Assembly (NCBI GenBank): GCA_937896565.1
Contig: CALBOV010000343.1
Span: 1-49,867 of the forward strand
Length of the DNA: 49,867 nt
From: an uncultured Salinisphaerales bacterium
Lineage (GTDB): Bacteria > Pseudomonadota > Gammaproteobacteria > Nevskiales > OUC007
Direction of reading: 5' to 3'
Below, one piece after another: positions 30,382 to 42,771 of this stretch; the stretch's first letter is position 1; the number at the start of each line of letters is the position of its first letter. The translations under genes were made by a program, and so were the position numbers. The notes below the pieces were generated by a model. It did not search any database. It was not told the DNA's origin and was given only the letters and a program-made list of their open reading frames with translations.

Positions 30382-31374
30382 TCAATCACAAACCGGAAGC
30401 AGGCCGCACAGAATGGGCGATAACACGCCCGTCAGCGGCCCCAGCAAAGCAATCAGCGGGCTGATCAGGGCTGCCACCAGATCAATGACACCATCGGCGT
30501 TCAGCAGACTGGTGAGTTCACCCACCAGGCCCAGCGTCGCCGACACCGGGTCGAATCCACTCCGCTCGATGAGGGCGCCGAGCACGTTCTCCAGCGAGGG
30601 CACCGAGCCCAGCAAGCCGTTCAGCAGACCCTCGATGGGATCGAGCAACGCATCCGCCGGCAAACCGGAGCCTTCGCTACCCAGCCCGGCCAGCATCTCC
30701 GTCACCCGGGCGAGGCTGCCGAACAGGATGCCCAGCACCGTATCGACCGCCTCCTGTCCCTGCTCGGGAATGCCCAGATCGGCGGCATCCAGCTGCGACA
30801 GCGCCAGGACGGCATTGTTGAGCGGCTCAAGCAAGGTCGCCGGATCGGCGATCGCGGTCGGATCGTTGATCAGGTCGGAGATCGCCAGCAACTGAATGAC
30901 CGCCTGCGTCACCGGATCGGCCGCGCCAGTCCCGGCCAGACCCAGCAACACGCCGGCCAGCTCGAACACGGCGCCCTGTACGTGGGCCAGAATCTCGGAC
31001 CCCGCGTCGCTGAGCAGCATCTGATAGACCTCGGGGCTGGTCTCACCCTCGGCCAGCAGGCTGCCGGACAGTATCAGCGCTTCCAGGAGTTCGTCCGGCA
31101 CCTCCAGCAACCGCAAGACCACCTGGGTGAGTTCGCTGACCGTGCGACCACCGACCTCCTCGGGCAGCGCCCCCGCCAGCAGTTCGCCGAGCAAGCGATT
31201 CAGCGCGACCTGCAACTGGTCGAGCGGCTCGTCGCTCAGGAACATCTCCACATCGGTCTGCACCGGCTCCACCGCGGTCTGGCTCTCGCCATTGCCCGAT
31301 GAACAACCGGCCAGACCCACCGCCGCCGCCAGCCCGAACGCCAGCGCACCAGATCGAATCATTCGACAGGTCAT
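30382..31374 (-). CDS. Leucine-rich lipoprotein of unknown function, paralogue 2
   Basis: A 330-residue lipoprotein with lipobox LAGC (Cys near residue 24) followed by Ser. Matching paralogue 1: EPLDQLQVALNRLL, LPEEVGGR, PDELLEAL, LLSDAGSEILAHVQGAV, and the ending LGPLTGVLSPILCGLLPVCD. I estimate about 40% identity in the N-terminal half and less in the middle. AAGGAGG is eight bases before the ATG. The mature chain lacks charged blocks other than Asp/Glu and no catalytic motif is seen. The pair may be surface or periplasm-facing structural lipoproteins. The 217-bp region upstream holds only the ribosome site and a short GAATTtAATTC palindrome. Confidence 0.85.
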   Translation of the reverse strand: MTCRMIRSGALAFGLAAAVGLAGCSSGNGESQTAVEPVQTDVEMFLSDEPLDQLQVALNRLLGELLAGALPEEVGGRTVSELTQVVLRLLEVPDELLEALILSGSLLAEGETSPEVYQMLLSDAGSEILAHVQGAVFELAGVLLGLAGTGAADPVTQAVIQLLAISDLINDPTAIADPATLLEPLNNAVLALSQLDAADLGIPEQGQEAVDTVLGILFGSLARVTEMLAGLGSEGSGLPADALLDPIEGLLNGLLGSVPSLENVLGALIERSGFDPVSATLGLVGELTSLLNADGVIDLVAALISPLIALLGPLTGVLSPILCGLLPVCD

Positions 31375-31590
31375 GAGTGCCGCCTCCTTGAATTAAATTC
31401 TTGTTAGGCGGAAGCGAGTCTACCTGAAGGGTGGAAGGTTCATTGACGGCGAACTGACGGACGGTGTATCACCGGGGACTGAACAGACTGGAGGGCCTGT
31501 CGGCGGAAAAATCCCTGGTCAATCAATCCCATAACGCCGGAATCCGGAGGTCGAGCGACCGCCGATCGGCGCGCGCCGGGTCCTGTCGCC

Positions 31591-32481
31591 CTATAGCCGC
31601 CCGCGAACGAGCGCGTCGACGATGCCGGCGAGCTGAGGCCCCTGGTCTTCCTGCACGAAATGACCACCCAGAACCCGCTGGTGGGCAAGGCCTCGCGCAC
31701 CGGGCACATGCTCCTGCCACATGCGGTCACCGCCTCGGGTGATCGGATCACCGGTGGAGAAGCAGGTCAGAAAGGGCTTGGTCCAGCGCCCGAAGATCTG
31801 CCACGCCGCGCGGTTCGCCTCCGCGGCGGGATCATCCGGTGTCGTGGGAACCAGAGACGGAAACACTCGGGGCGCCGTCTTGAAGTCTCTAGCGGGATAG
31901 GGCGCGTCGTAAGCCCGCCGTTCCGCGCGCGTCAGCCGGCGCCCGGTCCCGGACGCCACGATCCGCCCGATCGGGAAAACCGGCGAGTGGGCGGCGAAAC
32001 GCTGCCACAACCGGAAGGCACCCGGCATTCGCTGGTCGCCGGTCGGCAAGCCACCGTTGCTCAGCACCACGGCGGCGAAGCGATCGGATTGCTCAGCGGC
32101 CAGACGCAGGCCGACCAGCGATCCCCAGTCCTGACAGAACAGAGTGACGGCGTGCAAATCCAGCCTTTCCAGCCAGGCCGTCATCCAGCCGACCTGGGCG
32201 GCATAGCTGTAGTCGCCGGGAGATGCCGGCTTGTCCGAACGGCCGAAGCCGACCAGATCCGGCGCGAGCACCCGATGCCCCGCCGCCACCAGGGGTGGAA
32301 CCATGAACCGGTACAGGTAACTCCAGGACGGCTCGCCGTGCAGCAACAGCACCGGCGCGGCATCGCCATCCCCTTCATCCAGGTAGTGGATGCGCAGACC
32401 ATCGACCTCCAGATACCGTGGCGTGAAGCCGAAATCCGGCAGAGCATCAAAGCGTTCGTCCGGCGTTCTGAGAATCTGCAT
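31591..32481 (-). CDS. dhmA: Haloalkane dehalogenase
   Basis: A 296-residue alpha/beta hydrolase of the HLD-I group, which hydrolyses haloalkanes to alcohol and halide. Seen: oxyanion motif LLHGEPSWSYLYR, nucleophile Asp118 and the halide-binding Trp119 in FCQDWGSLVGLR, PDLVGFGRSDKP, and a late catalytic histidine in GGHFVQEDQG. Closely related epoxide hydrolases share the fold, but the HGEPSWSYLYR and QDWG pattern favours dehalogenase. It stands alone between the GGDEF gene and the lipoproteins. Natural substrate unknown. Confidence 0.9.
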   Translation of the reverse strand: MQILRTPDERFDALPDFGFTPRYLEVDGLRIHYLDEGDGDAAPVLLLHGEPSWSYLYRFMVPPLVAAGHRVLAPDLVGFGRSDKPASPGDYSYAAQVGWMTAWLERLDLHAVTLFCQDWGSLVGLRLAAEQSDRFAAVVLSNGGLPTGDQRMPGAFRLWQRFAAHSPVFPIGRIVASGTGRRLTRAERRAYDAPYPARDFKTAPRVFPSLVPTTPDDPAAEANRAAWQIFGRWTKPFLTCFSTGDPITRGGDRMWQEHVPGARGLAHQRVLGGHFVQEDQGPQLAGIVDALVRGRL

Positions 32482-32556
32482 GTCGAGCCACCCCCGGGAG
32501 TTCCGGAAAACAGTCTCCGCCGCGGCCCGCCCGCTGACAAACGGCCCGGTACGTCC

Positions 32557-34317
32557 TTAGCCGACGCAGCGGTTGCGACCGGTCTCCTTGGCGACGTAGA
32601 GCTGGGAATCGGCCGTTGCCAACAGCTTGTCGGGCGTGTCGGCGTGCGGGTACTGCACCTGTGCGACACCCGCGCTAATGCTGAGAATCCCCGTCGGAGC
32701 CTTCTCGTGCTGAATCTGCAGGTCGCGGACCTGCTCCACCACCAGTTGACCGATGCGCAACGCGCCCGCCAGGTCGGTGTGCGGCAACAGCAGCGCAAAT
32801 TCCTCACCGCCGAATCGCGCCGCCAGATCACCGGGCCGCCGGGCGGCATCCTCAAGCACCCGGGCCACGGCCCGCAGACAATCGTCACCGGACAGGTGAC
32901 CGTAGTGATCGTTATAGGCCTTGAAGTGATCGACATCGATCAGCACCACGCTCAGCGGCTGCTGGTCCCGTACCGCGGTCCGCCATGTGCGGCCCAGTTC
33001 CTCGTCGAAGACCCGGCGATTGCACAGCCCGGTGAGGCCATCGATACGCGCCAGGAGCTCCAGGGTCTGGTTCGCCCGCTCCAGCGCGACGGTCTTCTCC
33101 TGAATGATGGCCTGCCGGCTCATGACCTCGTCATGCAGTGCGAAACGCAGTTCCTCGGATTGCGCGAGCAATTCGTTCTGGCTGTCGCGGGCCCGGATCA
33201 TCTTGGCGAGCAGTTTCATGAACTGCGCCCGCAACGAGCGGATCTCGGCCGGCCAATCCAGTTGCGGGCGTTGCAGCTCCGCCTCGGACAGGGTCTCCAG
33301 GTCGAACTGGCGAATCTCCGCGATCAGTCCGTTGACCGGCCCGTTCACCCGACCCGCGATCCAGCGGCCGACCAGATACGCGACGATCAACCCCATCAAC
33401 AGAGTGGACAAGGCGATGATCTGCGTCGTCTGGTCGGTACTGAGCCGCCCGGGCGTCTTCGCCAGGGCGCCGACCACGAACCAACCACCGATCGAAGGCT
33501 CGGCAACGATGTCCGAATCCGGATCACCGCCCAGCCATGACGCCGGCGCCGCGCTCAGCGGCTGATACCGCCCCGGGTCCGTGGAACCGACAATCGTCCC
33601 CAGCGCATCGACCACCGCGATACAGATGTCGCTGCTCTTGGCCCGCGACTGCACACGCTGCATGAGCACATCGGCGGGAATGGCTCCCTGGATGACATAG
33701 CGGGCATCGCCATCGACCAGCACCGAGCGACTGACCGCCACCAGGGTCTCGTCTCCGAACCCCCGACCTTCGAACACGCCCGAGACCTGCACGCCATCGT
33801 GCCCCATGGCATGGCGGAAATAGTCGCGATCCCAGACGGTCTGGCCGTGCAACTCACGAACAATGGCGGGTTGACCCTTGATGATCTGACTCGTGGCAAC
33901 GACGACGCCGTTGCGGTCGGCGAGGATCAGCGTCAGAAAACTCGTGTAGACGGCATGGACATCCAGCAGATCCTGCTGCATGTCGGGCAATGAGCCCGAA
34001 TCCGCCTCCAGCTGCCGTCCCACGAACTCCAGGGCCTGGACATGCCGCCCCAGATATTCCTCCAGCGTCGCGCCGCCGAGGTGCACCGCCGTCTGAACCT
34101 GCCGCTGCGAACCCCTGCGGTACTCGATGCCCTGATAGCTCACGACGACGCAGACGGCCACGATCATCGGCACCATGGCCGCGATCGCGATCGCGAGGGT
34201 GATCTGCGACTGGAGATCGTCGCCCGACAACTCGCGGCGCAACCAAGCGACGACACGGCCGCTCAGCTTGAGACCGGGTGTCGACCTATCGGTCGTGGCT
34301 GTGGAATCCTGGGTCAC
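32557..34317 (-). CDS. Membrane diguanylate cyclase with Cache-type sensor
   Basis: A 586-residue cyclic di-GMP synthase. One membrane helix (about 41-62), a long periplasmic double-Cache-like sensor with ILADRNGVVVATS, WDRDYFRHAM and VFEGRGFGDETLVAVSRSV, a second helix about 285-310, a HAMP-like/coiled linker, and a GGDEF domain from DGLTGLCNRRVFDEEL. The active site is GGEEF and the inhibitory RxxD motif is kept as RPGD, unlike the other cyclase in the window. Start is GTG. The divergent cupin gene begins 260 bp away; that gap shows no clear conserved element. Confidence 0.93.
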   Translation of the reverse strand: MTQDSTATTDRSTPGLKLSGRVVAWLRRELSGDDLQSQITLAIAIAAMVPMIVAVCVVVSYQGIEYRRGSQRQVQTAVHLGGATLEEYLGRHVQALEFVGRQLEADSGSLPDMQQDLLDVHAVYTSFLTLILADRNGVVVATSQIIKGQPAIVRELHGQTVWDRDYFRHAMGHDGVQVSGVFEGRGFGDETLVAVSRSVLVDGDARYVIQGAIPADVLMQRVQSRAKSSDICIAVVDALGTIVGSTDPGRYQPLSAAPASWLGGDPDSDIVAEPSIGGWFVVGALAKTPGRLSTDQTTQIIALSTLLMGLIVAYLVGRWIAGRVNGPVNGLIAEIRQFDLETLSEAELQRPQLDWPAEIRSLRAQFMKLLAKMIRARDSQNELLAQSEELRFALHDEVMSRQAIIQEKTVALERANQTLELLARIDGLTGLCNRRVFDEELGRTWRTAVRDQQPLSVVLIDVDHFKAYNDHYGHLSGDDCLRAVARVLEDAARRPGDLAARFGGEEFALLLPHTDLAGALRIGQLVVEQVRDLQIQHEKAPTGILSISAGVAQVQYPHADTPDKLLATADSQLYVAKETGRNRCVG

Positions 34318-34576
34318 GGATTTGGGTGGCCGAGCGTGAGAATCGTGAAACCGTCACTGCCGGCCGAGGCCGCTGCGGGCCGGCACCGGATCAGGCGCAC
34401 CGGAACTCGCGCGACGCCATTCGCCTGACCCGCACCCATTCACATCATCGTGACTCAACACACTCGCCGCCCCAATTTGCACTTGATACCCCTGTCCCTG
34501 CTTTTTCTCTAACACAGTGGACGTGCAAGAATTGTAAACATCGGACACGCGGCACCGACCAGGAGACATCGATCGG

Positions 34577-34923
34577 ATGACCGAAGACTTGACCGGACAA
34601 GCACCCGCGGAGGAATACTGGTTCCGGGAAGGTTGCCACATCCTGGAATGGCTCAACTCCGCGGACGATCCTGCGGTTTCCGTCGCTCGCGCACGTGTTC
34701 CTGCCGGGTCCGTGACCCGCTGGCACCGCCTGCAGGGGATTACCGAACGATACCTCATCTTGTCCGGACACGGTGAGGCGGACATCGGTGATGGCGCGCC
34801 GCAGCCGGTCGGAGTCGGCAGCGTCGTGCACATTCCTTCCGGCGAGCGTCAGCGAATTCGCAACACCGGCTCGGACGAACTGGTCTTCCTGGCGGTGTGC
34901 ACGCCCCGGTTCACACCGGAGCG

Positions 34924-34945
<22 letters not shown>
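34577..34945 (+). CDS. Cupin-domain protein
   Basis: A 122-residue single-domain cupin. Motif 1 is PAGSVTRWHRLQGITERYLILSG with His and Glu metal ligands in the usual order, but the second histidine of HxH is leucine-like; motif 2 is VHIPSGERQRIRNTG, with Gln/Arg in place of histidine. Metal binding may therefore be weak or absent. It could be a sensor or sugar-binding cupin rather than an enzyme. Its 3' end overlaps the convergent aroE 3' end by 22 bp. Confidence 0.88.
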
Positions 34946-37639
<2,694 letters not shown>

Positions 37640-37726
37640 TCTTGAACTCCGACGGTGCATTTGCTCAATTGGACCCGCGGGATGGGACATGTTTCGCAAC
37701 GCGACCGTACGCAAAAGGAGACCGAG

Positions 37727-39211
37727 GTGAGTAGCAACCTGTTGGCCATCGACCAAGGCACCACCAGCACACGCGCCATCGTTTTCGATGAAAGAGGCCG
37801 AATCAAGGGCTCGGCGCAAACCGAATTCGAACAGATTTATCCGCAGGGCGGCTGGGTCGAACACGACGCCAGCGTGATCTGGGCCGACACGGTGAAGGTC
37901 TGCCGCCAGGTGCTGGACGATCTGGGGCTGGCTGCCGCCGATCTCGCCGGCTGCGGCATCACCAACCAACGCGAGACCACCGTGGTCTGGGACCGCAAGA
38001 CGGGCGAACCCATCCACAACGCCATCGTCTGGCAGGACCGCCGCACCGCCGAGCGCTGCCGGGAACTGCGCGAGGATGGCACCGACGACTGGCTCAACGC
38101 CCGCAGCGGCCTGCTGCTGGACCCTTATTTTTCCGCCACCAAGATTGCGTGGATTCTGGACCGGGTCAATGGCGCCCGCGCCCGGGCGAACAACGGCGAA
38201 CTGGCCTTCGGCACCATCGACAGCTGGCTGATCTACAAGCTGACCGGCGGCAAGCGCCACGTCACCGACATCGGCAACGCGGCCCGCACCAACTTGTTCA
38301 ACATCGTCGACCAGCAATGGGACGAGGACCTGCTGAAGTTCTTCGACGTGCCGGGATCGATGATGCCGGAGGTGCTGGATTCCACGACCGAGTTCGGCGT
38401 GATCGACGCCGAACTGCTGGGCGCACCGGTCACCATCGGCGGCGTGGCCGGTGACCAGCAGGCCGCGACCATCGGCCAGGCCTGCTTCGCGCCGGGCATG
38501 GTGAAGAACACCTACGGCACCGGCTGCTTCATGGTGCAGAACATCGGCGAGCGCTTCGTGCAATCGAAGAACCGGCTGCTGACCACCGTCGCCTACCGCC
38601 TGAACGGCAAGACCACCTATGCGCTGGAAGGCTCGATCTTCATCGCCGGCGCCGCGGTGCAATGGCTGCGCGACGCGCTGAAGATCATCAACGCGGCGCC
38701 GGATACGCAGGCGCTGGCGGAAAGCCTGGACGGCAACGACGGCGTCTATCTGGTCCCGGCCTTCGCCGGCCTCGGCGCGCCGTACTGGGATCCGGATGCC
38801 CGCGGCGCGGTACTGGGGCTCAGCCGCGGCACCGGCATCGCCCACTTCGCCCGCGCGGCGCTGGAATCGGTCTGCTACCAGACACGCGACCTGATGGAAG
38901 CGATGAAGGCCGACGCGCTGGATGCGGTGGAACTGCGCGTGGACGGCGGCATGGTTGCCAACAACTGGCTGTGCCAGTTCCAAGCCGACATCCTGCAATT
39001 GCCGGTCGTGCGACCGGAGATCACCGAAACCACCGCTCTGGGCGCCGCGTTTCTCGCCGGCCTGCATGCCGGGGTCTACGATTCACTGGACGACATCGCG
39101 GCGCTCTGGGCCGAGGACCGGCGGTTCGACCCGAAATCCGACGCCCGGACAGTGGACACGCTCTACGAGGGTTGGCAGAACGCCGTGGCCCGCGTGCGCA
39201 CGCCATCATGA
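37727..39211 (+). CDS. glpK: Glycerol kinase
   Basis: A 494-residue FGGY-family kinase that phosphorylates glycerol to glycerol 3-phosphate. N-terminal [16 protein letters not shown], glycerol-contact [13 protein letters not shown] and [16 protein letters not shown]-site YGTGCFMV, and the FGGY C-terminal motif [22 protein letters not shown]. Start is GTG with AAGGAG six bases upstream. No glpF or glpD is next to it. Product feeds phospholipid synthesis and glycolysis. Confidence 0.97.
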   Translation: MSSNLLAIDQGTTSTRAIVFDERGRIKGSAQTEFEQIYPQGGWVEHDASVIWADTVKVCRQVLDDLGLAAADLAGCGITNQRETTVVWDRKTGEPIHNAIVWQDRRTAERCRELREDGTDDWLNARSGLLLDPYFSATKIAWILDRVNGARARANNGELAFGTIDSWLIYKLTGGKRHVTDIGNAARTNLFNIVDQQWDEDLLKFFDVPGSMMPEVLDSTTEFGVIDAELLGAPVTIGGVAGDQQAATIGQACFAPGMVKNTYGTGCFMVQNIGERFVQSKNRLLTTVAYRLNGKTTYALEGSIFIAGAAVQWLRDALKIINAAPDTQALAESLDGNDGVYLVPAFAGLGAPYWDPDARGAVLGLSRGTGIAHFARAALESVCYQTRDLMEAMKADALDAVELRVDGGMVANNWLCQFQADILQLPVVRPEITETTALGAAFLAGLHAGVYDSLDDIAALWAEDRRFDPKSDARTVDTLYEGWQNAVARVRTPS

Positions 39212-39276
39212 GCCGGTGAACTTGGGAGCGCCGGCGCCACTCAAAGCGAGCGGGGCTCCGACAGAGGACACGGACG

Positions 39277-40311
39277 ATGCGACAGTTCCGAATGTTCGTC
39301 TCCGCGCTTTGCGCGCTGAGCCTGCTGGCCGGCTGTGGCTCTCCCGAACCGACGGATGAACAGGGCTCGGATCAGGCCCGCATCAACCTGTTCGGCGAAG
39401 TCAGGACCACGGATGGCAACACGCTGCCGGACAACGCCACGGTGGAAATCCGCCTGCGGCGCAGCGATGCCGAAGACCTGGAATCCGGCACCGCCGCGAT
39501 CACCACGATCAGCGCCGCCAGCGCGCCGCCGTATCCGTTCTCGCTGGTTTATCAGCCAGCCGAACTCGATCCGCAGGCCCGCTACGTGCTTGACGCGCGG
39601 GCGATGACGGCGGACGGACAGCTCACCCACGCCAGCCGCACGCCGGTGCCACTGCCGACGCCCGACGACACGGTCACCGTGGATTTGCAGATCAGTCCCG
39701 TGGCGCCCAGGGCCGCGACCAGCGTCCCGGTGGTCACCGCCTATCGCTGCGACGGCATCGACATCGTCGTCCAGACCCGCGACGACGATATTTCCCTCTA
39801 CGGCGCCACCGAGGCGCCACTGCACCTGCGCCAGGTCCGCGCCGCCTCCGGCACCCGATACGAGGACGAGGCCGGTGATCAGTTCTGGTCGCACGCCCGT
39901 GAAGCCCGGCTGAGCGTCGACGGCAAGACCCGCGAATGCGAGGAGGACCCGGCCGGCTCGCGCCGAGAAGCGGCCCGGCTGGCCGGCGCCAGCGTCTACG
40001 CCGTGGGCCAGGAGCCCGGCTGGTTTCTGACCGTGGTCCCGGATGATCGCGTCACCCTGGTGGCCGACTACGGCAGCCAGGTCGTGATCCTGCCCCCGGC
40101 CACCACCCGCAGCATCGACGGCGGCTGGCTCTACACGGCCCGGACCGACGCCCACGATCTGCGCGTCGTGGTCAGGGAAACCCCGTGCATGGACACGATG
40201 TCGGGCGCGCGCTGGCCGCGGACGGTCAGCCTGACCCTGGACGAGCGCGCGATGGAGGGTTGCGGAGCCCGCTGGGAGACCGAAACCCGACCCGCCGGCC
40301 GGCCAGGCTGA
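39277..40311 (+). CDS. Three-domain lipoprotein (YbaY-MliC-COG3650)
   Basis: A 344-residue lipoprotein (lipobox LAGC, Cys about residue 20). First a YbaY-like beta domain (about 33-145) with INLFGEVRTTDG and PPYPFSLVYQPAELD; then an MliC-like lysozyme-inhibitor domain (about 155-225) with YRCDGIDI and FWSHAREARL; then a COG3650-type domain (about 235-335) with GQEPGWFLTV, CMDTMSG and the EGCGARW end. The first and third are known in separate or fused lipoproteins. A role in envelope protection is inferred. It follows glpK with its own ribosome site. Confidence 0.82.
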   Translation: MRQFRMFVSALCALSLLAGCGSPEPTDEQGSDQARINLFGEVRTTDGNTLPDNATVEIRLRRSDAEDLESGTAAITTISAASAPPYPFSLVYQPAELDPQARYVLDARAMTADGQLTHASRTPVPLPTPDDTVTVDLQISPVAPRAATSVPVVTAYRCDGIDIVVQTRDDDISLYGATEAPLHLRQVRAASGTRYEDEAGDQFWSHAREARLSVDGKTRECEEDPAGSRREAARLAGASVYAVGQEPGWFLTVVPDDRVTLVADYGSQVVILPPATTRSIDGGWLYTARTDAHDLRVVVRETPCMDTMSGARWPRTVSLTLDERAMEGCGARWETETRPAGRPG

Positions 40312-40366
40312 CGCCGCGGGGCGCAGGTCGCACAATATTCGCTGCCTGATCCCAGCGAATAGCCTC

Positions 40367-40999
40367 TTGTCTGATCCGATTCAGGTGGCGATCACCGTGA
40401 TCGTCGCCCACGCCCTTGCCGTCGCCAGTCCGGGACCGGACTTCGCGATCGTGCTGCGCCAGGCCATGACCCAGGGCCGGGGGCCGGCGCTGTGGACCAG
40501 CCTGGGTATCGGCCTGGGCATCGCCATCCATGTGAGCTACGCGCTGTTCGGCATCGCCCTGGTGATCAGCCAGACACCGTGGCTGATGCGCGGCATTCAG
40601 CTGGCGGGCGCCGCCTACCTGCTGTGGATTGCCTGGCATGCCATCCGCGCGCAACCGCAGACCGGGGATGCGCTCGGCTCCGGTGAACAGGCGCATTCCG
40701 CCTGGCGCAGCCTGCGCATCGGCTTCATCACCAACGTGCTGAACCCCAAGGCCACGCTGTTCTTTCTGTCCCTGTTCACCGTCATCGTCGGACCCGGGCA
40801 GCCGCTCTGGCTGCAACTGGGCCTGGGCGCCTGGCTTTGCGTGATGACGGCCGCCTGGTTCGCGTTCGTGTCCTGCCTGTTCACCGCCCGCGAACCCCGC
40901 GAGTGGTTTCTGCGTCGCGCCCATCTGATCGATCGCGGCATGGGCGTGCTGCTGGCCGTGCTTGCGGCGCGGCTGATCTGGACGGCGCTGGCCGGGTAG
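40367..40999 (+). CDS. LysE/RhtB family amino-acid exporter
   Basis: A 210-residue inner-membrane exporter with about six helices. Family motifs: AVASPGPDFAIVLRQAMTQGR near the N-terminus, WTSLGIGLGIAIH, GAAYLLWIAWHAIR and FITNVLNPKATLFFLSLF. Such proteins export basic or small amino acids such as threonine and homoserine. The start is TTG at 40367. Substrate cannot be told. Confidence 0.9.
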   Translation: MSDPIQVAITVIVAHALAVASPGPDFAIVLRQAMTQGRGPALWTSLGIGLGIAIHVSYALFGIALVISQTPWLMRGIQLAGAAYLLWIAWHAIRAQPQTGDALGSGEQAHSAWRSLRIGFITNVLNPKATLFFLSLFTVIVGPGQPLWLQLGLGAWLCVMTAAWFAFVSCLFTAREPREWFLRRAHLIDRGMGVLLAVLAARLIWTALAG

Positions 41000-41066
41000 C
41001 GCGTAGCCGCTGGCCGGACACACGGGGCAAGACGCATACTCAACACGATGCACCGACAATCCGCCC

Positions 41067-42752
41067 ATGTTCTCCGCACTTCGCGCCTGTTTCGCTGATC
41101 AGAGCCTGACCCGAAGCCTCTCCGCCAACCTGGTGGCGGGGCTGACCGTCGGCGTGGTCGCGCTGCCATTGTCGATGGGGCTGGCGATCGCCAGCGGCGT
41201 GCCGCCGCAGCATGGTCTTTACACCGCCATCGTCGGCGGCATCGTCATCGCGCTGGCCGGCGGCTCGCGCGTCAACATCTCCGGGCCAACCGCCGCGTTC
41301 GTGGTCGTGCTGCTGCCCATCGTCCACGACTTCGGCCTCGGCGGTCTGCTGGTGGCCGGTGCGCTAGCCGGGCTGATGCTGATCGCCTTCGGTCTGCTGC
41401 GCCTGGGACACCTGATCCAGCTTGTGCCCTATCCGGTGATCGTCGGCTTCACCACCGGCATCGGTACCGTCATCGCGGTGCTGCAGTGCAAGGACTTGTT
41501 CGGCCTGCAACCGAGCGGGGACAACCTGCATTTCATCGACAAGCTGACCGCACTGATCCAGGCCGCGCCTACCGTGCAATGGCAGGAGGCGCTGCTCGGT
41601 GGCCTGACGCTGGGCGTGCTGATCCTGTGGCGGCGGCTGCCGACCCGCATCCCGGGTTTTCTGGTCGCCCTGGTTCTGGCCAGCCTGCTTGGCATCGCGA
41701 TGAACGCGATCGACGCGATCCCCGATGTCGAGACCATCGCGTCGCGATTCAGCTACGAACTGAACGGGCAGACCGGCGCGGGTATTCCACCGACACTGCC
41801 GACCTTCGCGCTGCCCTGGCAGTTGCCCGGGCCGGACGGCGCCCCGATCGGACTGACCCCGGAGATGCTGCGCACCCTGCTGACGGCGGCGTTTTCCATC
41901 GCCGTGCTCGGCGCGCTGGAATCGCTGCTGTGCGCCGTGGTCGCGGACGGCATGAGCGGCTTTCGCCACGACCCGGACGGCGAGTTGATCGGCCAGGGGC
42001 TGGGCAATCTGGCGGTCGCGTTCTTCGGCGGCATCCCGGCCACCGCGGCCATCGCCCGCACGGCGACCAACGTGCGCTCCGGCGGCACGACGCCGCTGGC
42101 CGCCGTCACTCACGGCGTGGTCGTGTTGCTGGCGATGCTGCTGCTGGCGCCGCTCCTGGGCCGTGTGCCAATGGCGGCCATGGCCGCGGTACTGCTGATG
42201 GTGGCGTGGAACATGAGCGAGGCGCCGCATGCCTGGCGCATCATCACCCGCGCCCCCCGGGCCGACGCCGCGGTGTTCTTCTGCTGTTTCGCGCTGACGG
42301 TGGTGATCGACATGCAGGTGGCCGTCGCCGCCGGTCTGGCACTGGCGTCCGTGCTGTTCATCCGGCGCATGATCGAGCTCACCGAAACCACGGCAACCCA
42401 TGCCGAGCATCCCCATCCGCGGGTCCGGCAACCGGGCGTCGTGGTCTACGACGTCGACGGCCCGCTGTTCTTTGGCGCGGCCCACAAGGCGCTGAAGGTG
42501 CTTGCGAGCATCGAGCGCAACGTGCACACGGTGGTGCTGGATTTCGAGGATGTCCCGATGATGGACACCACCGCGATGATGAATCTGGAATCCATCGCCG
42601 AGGAGTTGAGCGGCCGTTCGGTACGGGTCGCCATCGTGCACATTCATCCGCGACTGGTCGCGAAACTGACCCGGTTCGGCCTGGTCGGGCCGGACAGGCC
42701 GCTGGAGATCGCCGCGGACGTCGACGCACTGCTGCCGCCCGAGCCGGCATGA
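41067..42752 (+). CDS. dauA: SulP family anion transporter with STAS domain (DauA-like)
   Basis: A 561-residue transporter: a membrane domain of about 12-14 helices beginning GLTVGVVALPLSMGLAIASG with VNISGPTAAFVV and IPATAAIARTATNVRSG, then a cytoplasmic STAS domain (about 450-550) with VYDVDGPLFFGAAHKAL and FEDVPMMDTTAMMNLE. The pattern matches E. coli DauA, which carries C4-dicarboxylates, more than plain sulfate permeases. The ATP-grasp gene follows after 19 bp, probably in the same transcript. Substrate is inferred. Confidence 0.92.
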   Translation: MFSALRACFADQSLTRSLSANLVAGLTVGVVALPLSMGLAIASGVPPQHGLYTAIVGGIVIALAGGSRVNISGPTAAFVVVLLPIVHDFGLGGLLVAGALAGLMLIAFGLLRLGHLIQLVPYPVIVGFTTGIGTVIAVLQCKDLFGLQPSGDNLHFIDKLTALIQAAPTVQWQEALLGGLTLGVLILWRRLPTRIPGFLVALVLASLLGIAMNAIDAIPDVETIASRFSYELNGQTGAGIPPTLPTFALPWQLPGPDGAPIGLTPEMLRTLLTAAFSIAVLGALESLLCAVVADGMSGFRHDPDGELIGQGLGNLAVAFFGGIPATAAIARTATNVRSGGTTPLAAVTHGVVVLLAMLLLAPLLGRVPMAAMAAVLLMVAWNMSEAPHAWRIITRAPRADAAVFFCCFALTVVIDMQVAVAAGLALASVLFIRRMIELTETTATHAEHPHPRVRQPGVVVYDVDGPLFFGAAHKALKVLASIERNVHTVVLDFEDVPMMDTTAMMNLESIAEELSGRSVRVAIVHIHPRLVAKLTRFGLVGPDRPLEIAADVDALLPPEPA

Positions 42753-42771
42753 TTCACGCCGGGACGAGCGC

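Noticed and set aside
31660-33540. Long plus-strand frame (626 codons) opposite the dehalogenase and Cache cyclase.
   Set aside because: Both minus-strand genes have catalytic motifs; the plus frame has Gln/Arg/His-rich shadow composition and no domain.
37640-39067. Minus-strand extension of the DUF547 frame opposite glpK (about 475 codons).
   Set aside because: It is antisense to a clear glycerol kinase; high GC keeps the frame open. The signal peptide and ribosome site place the real start at 37639.
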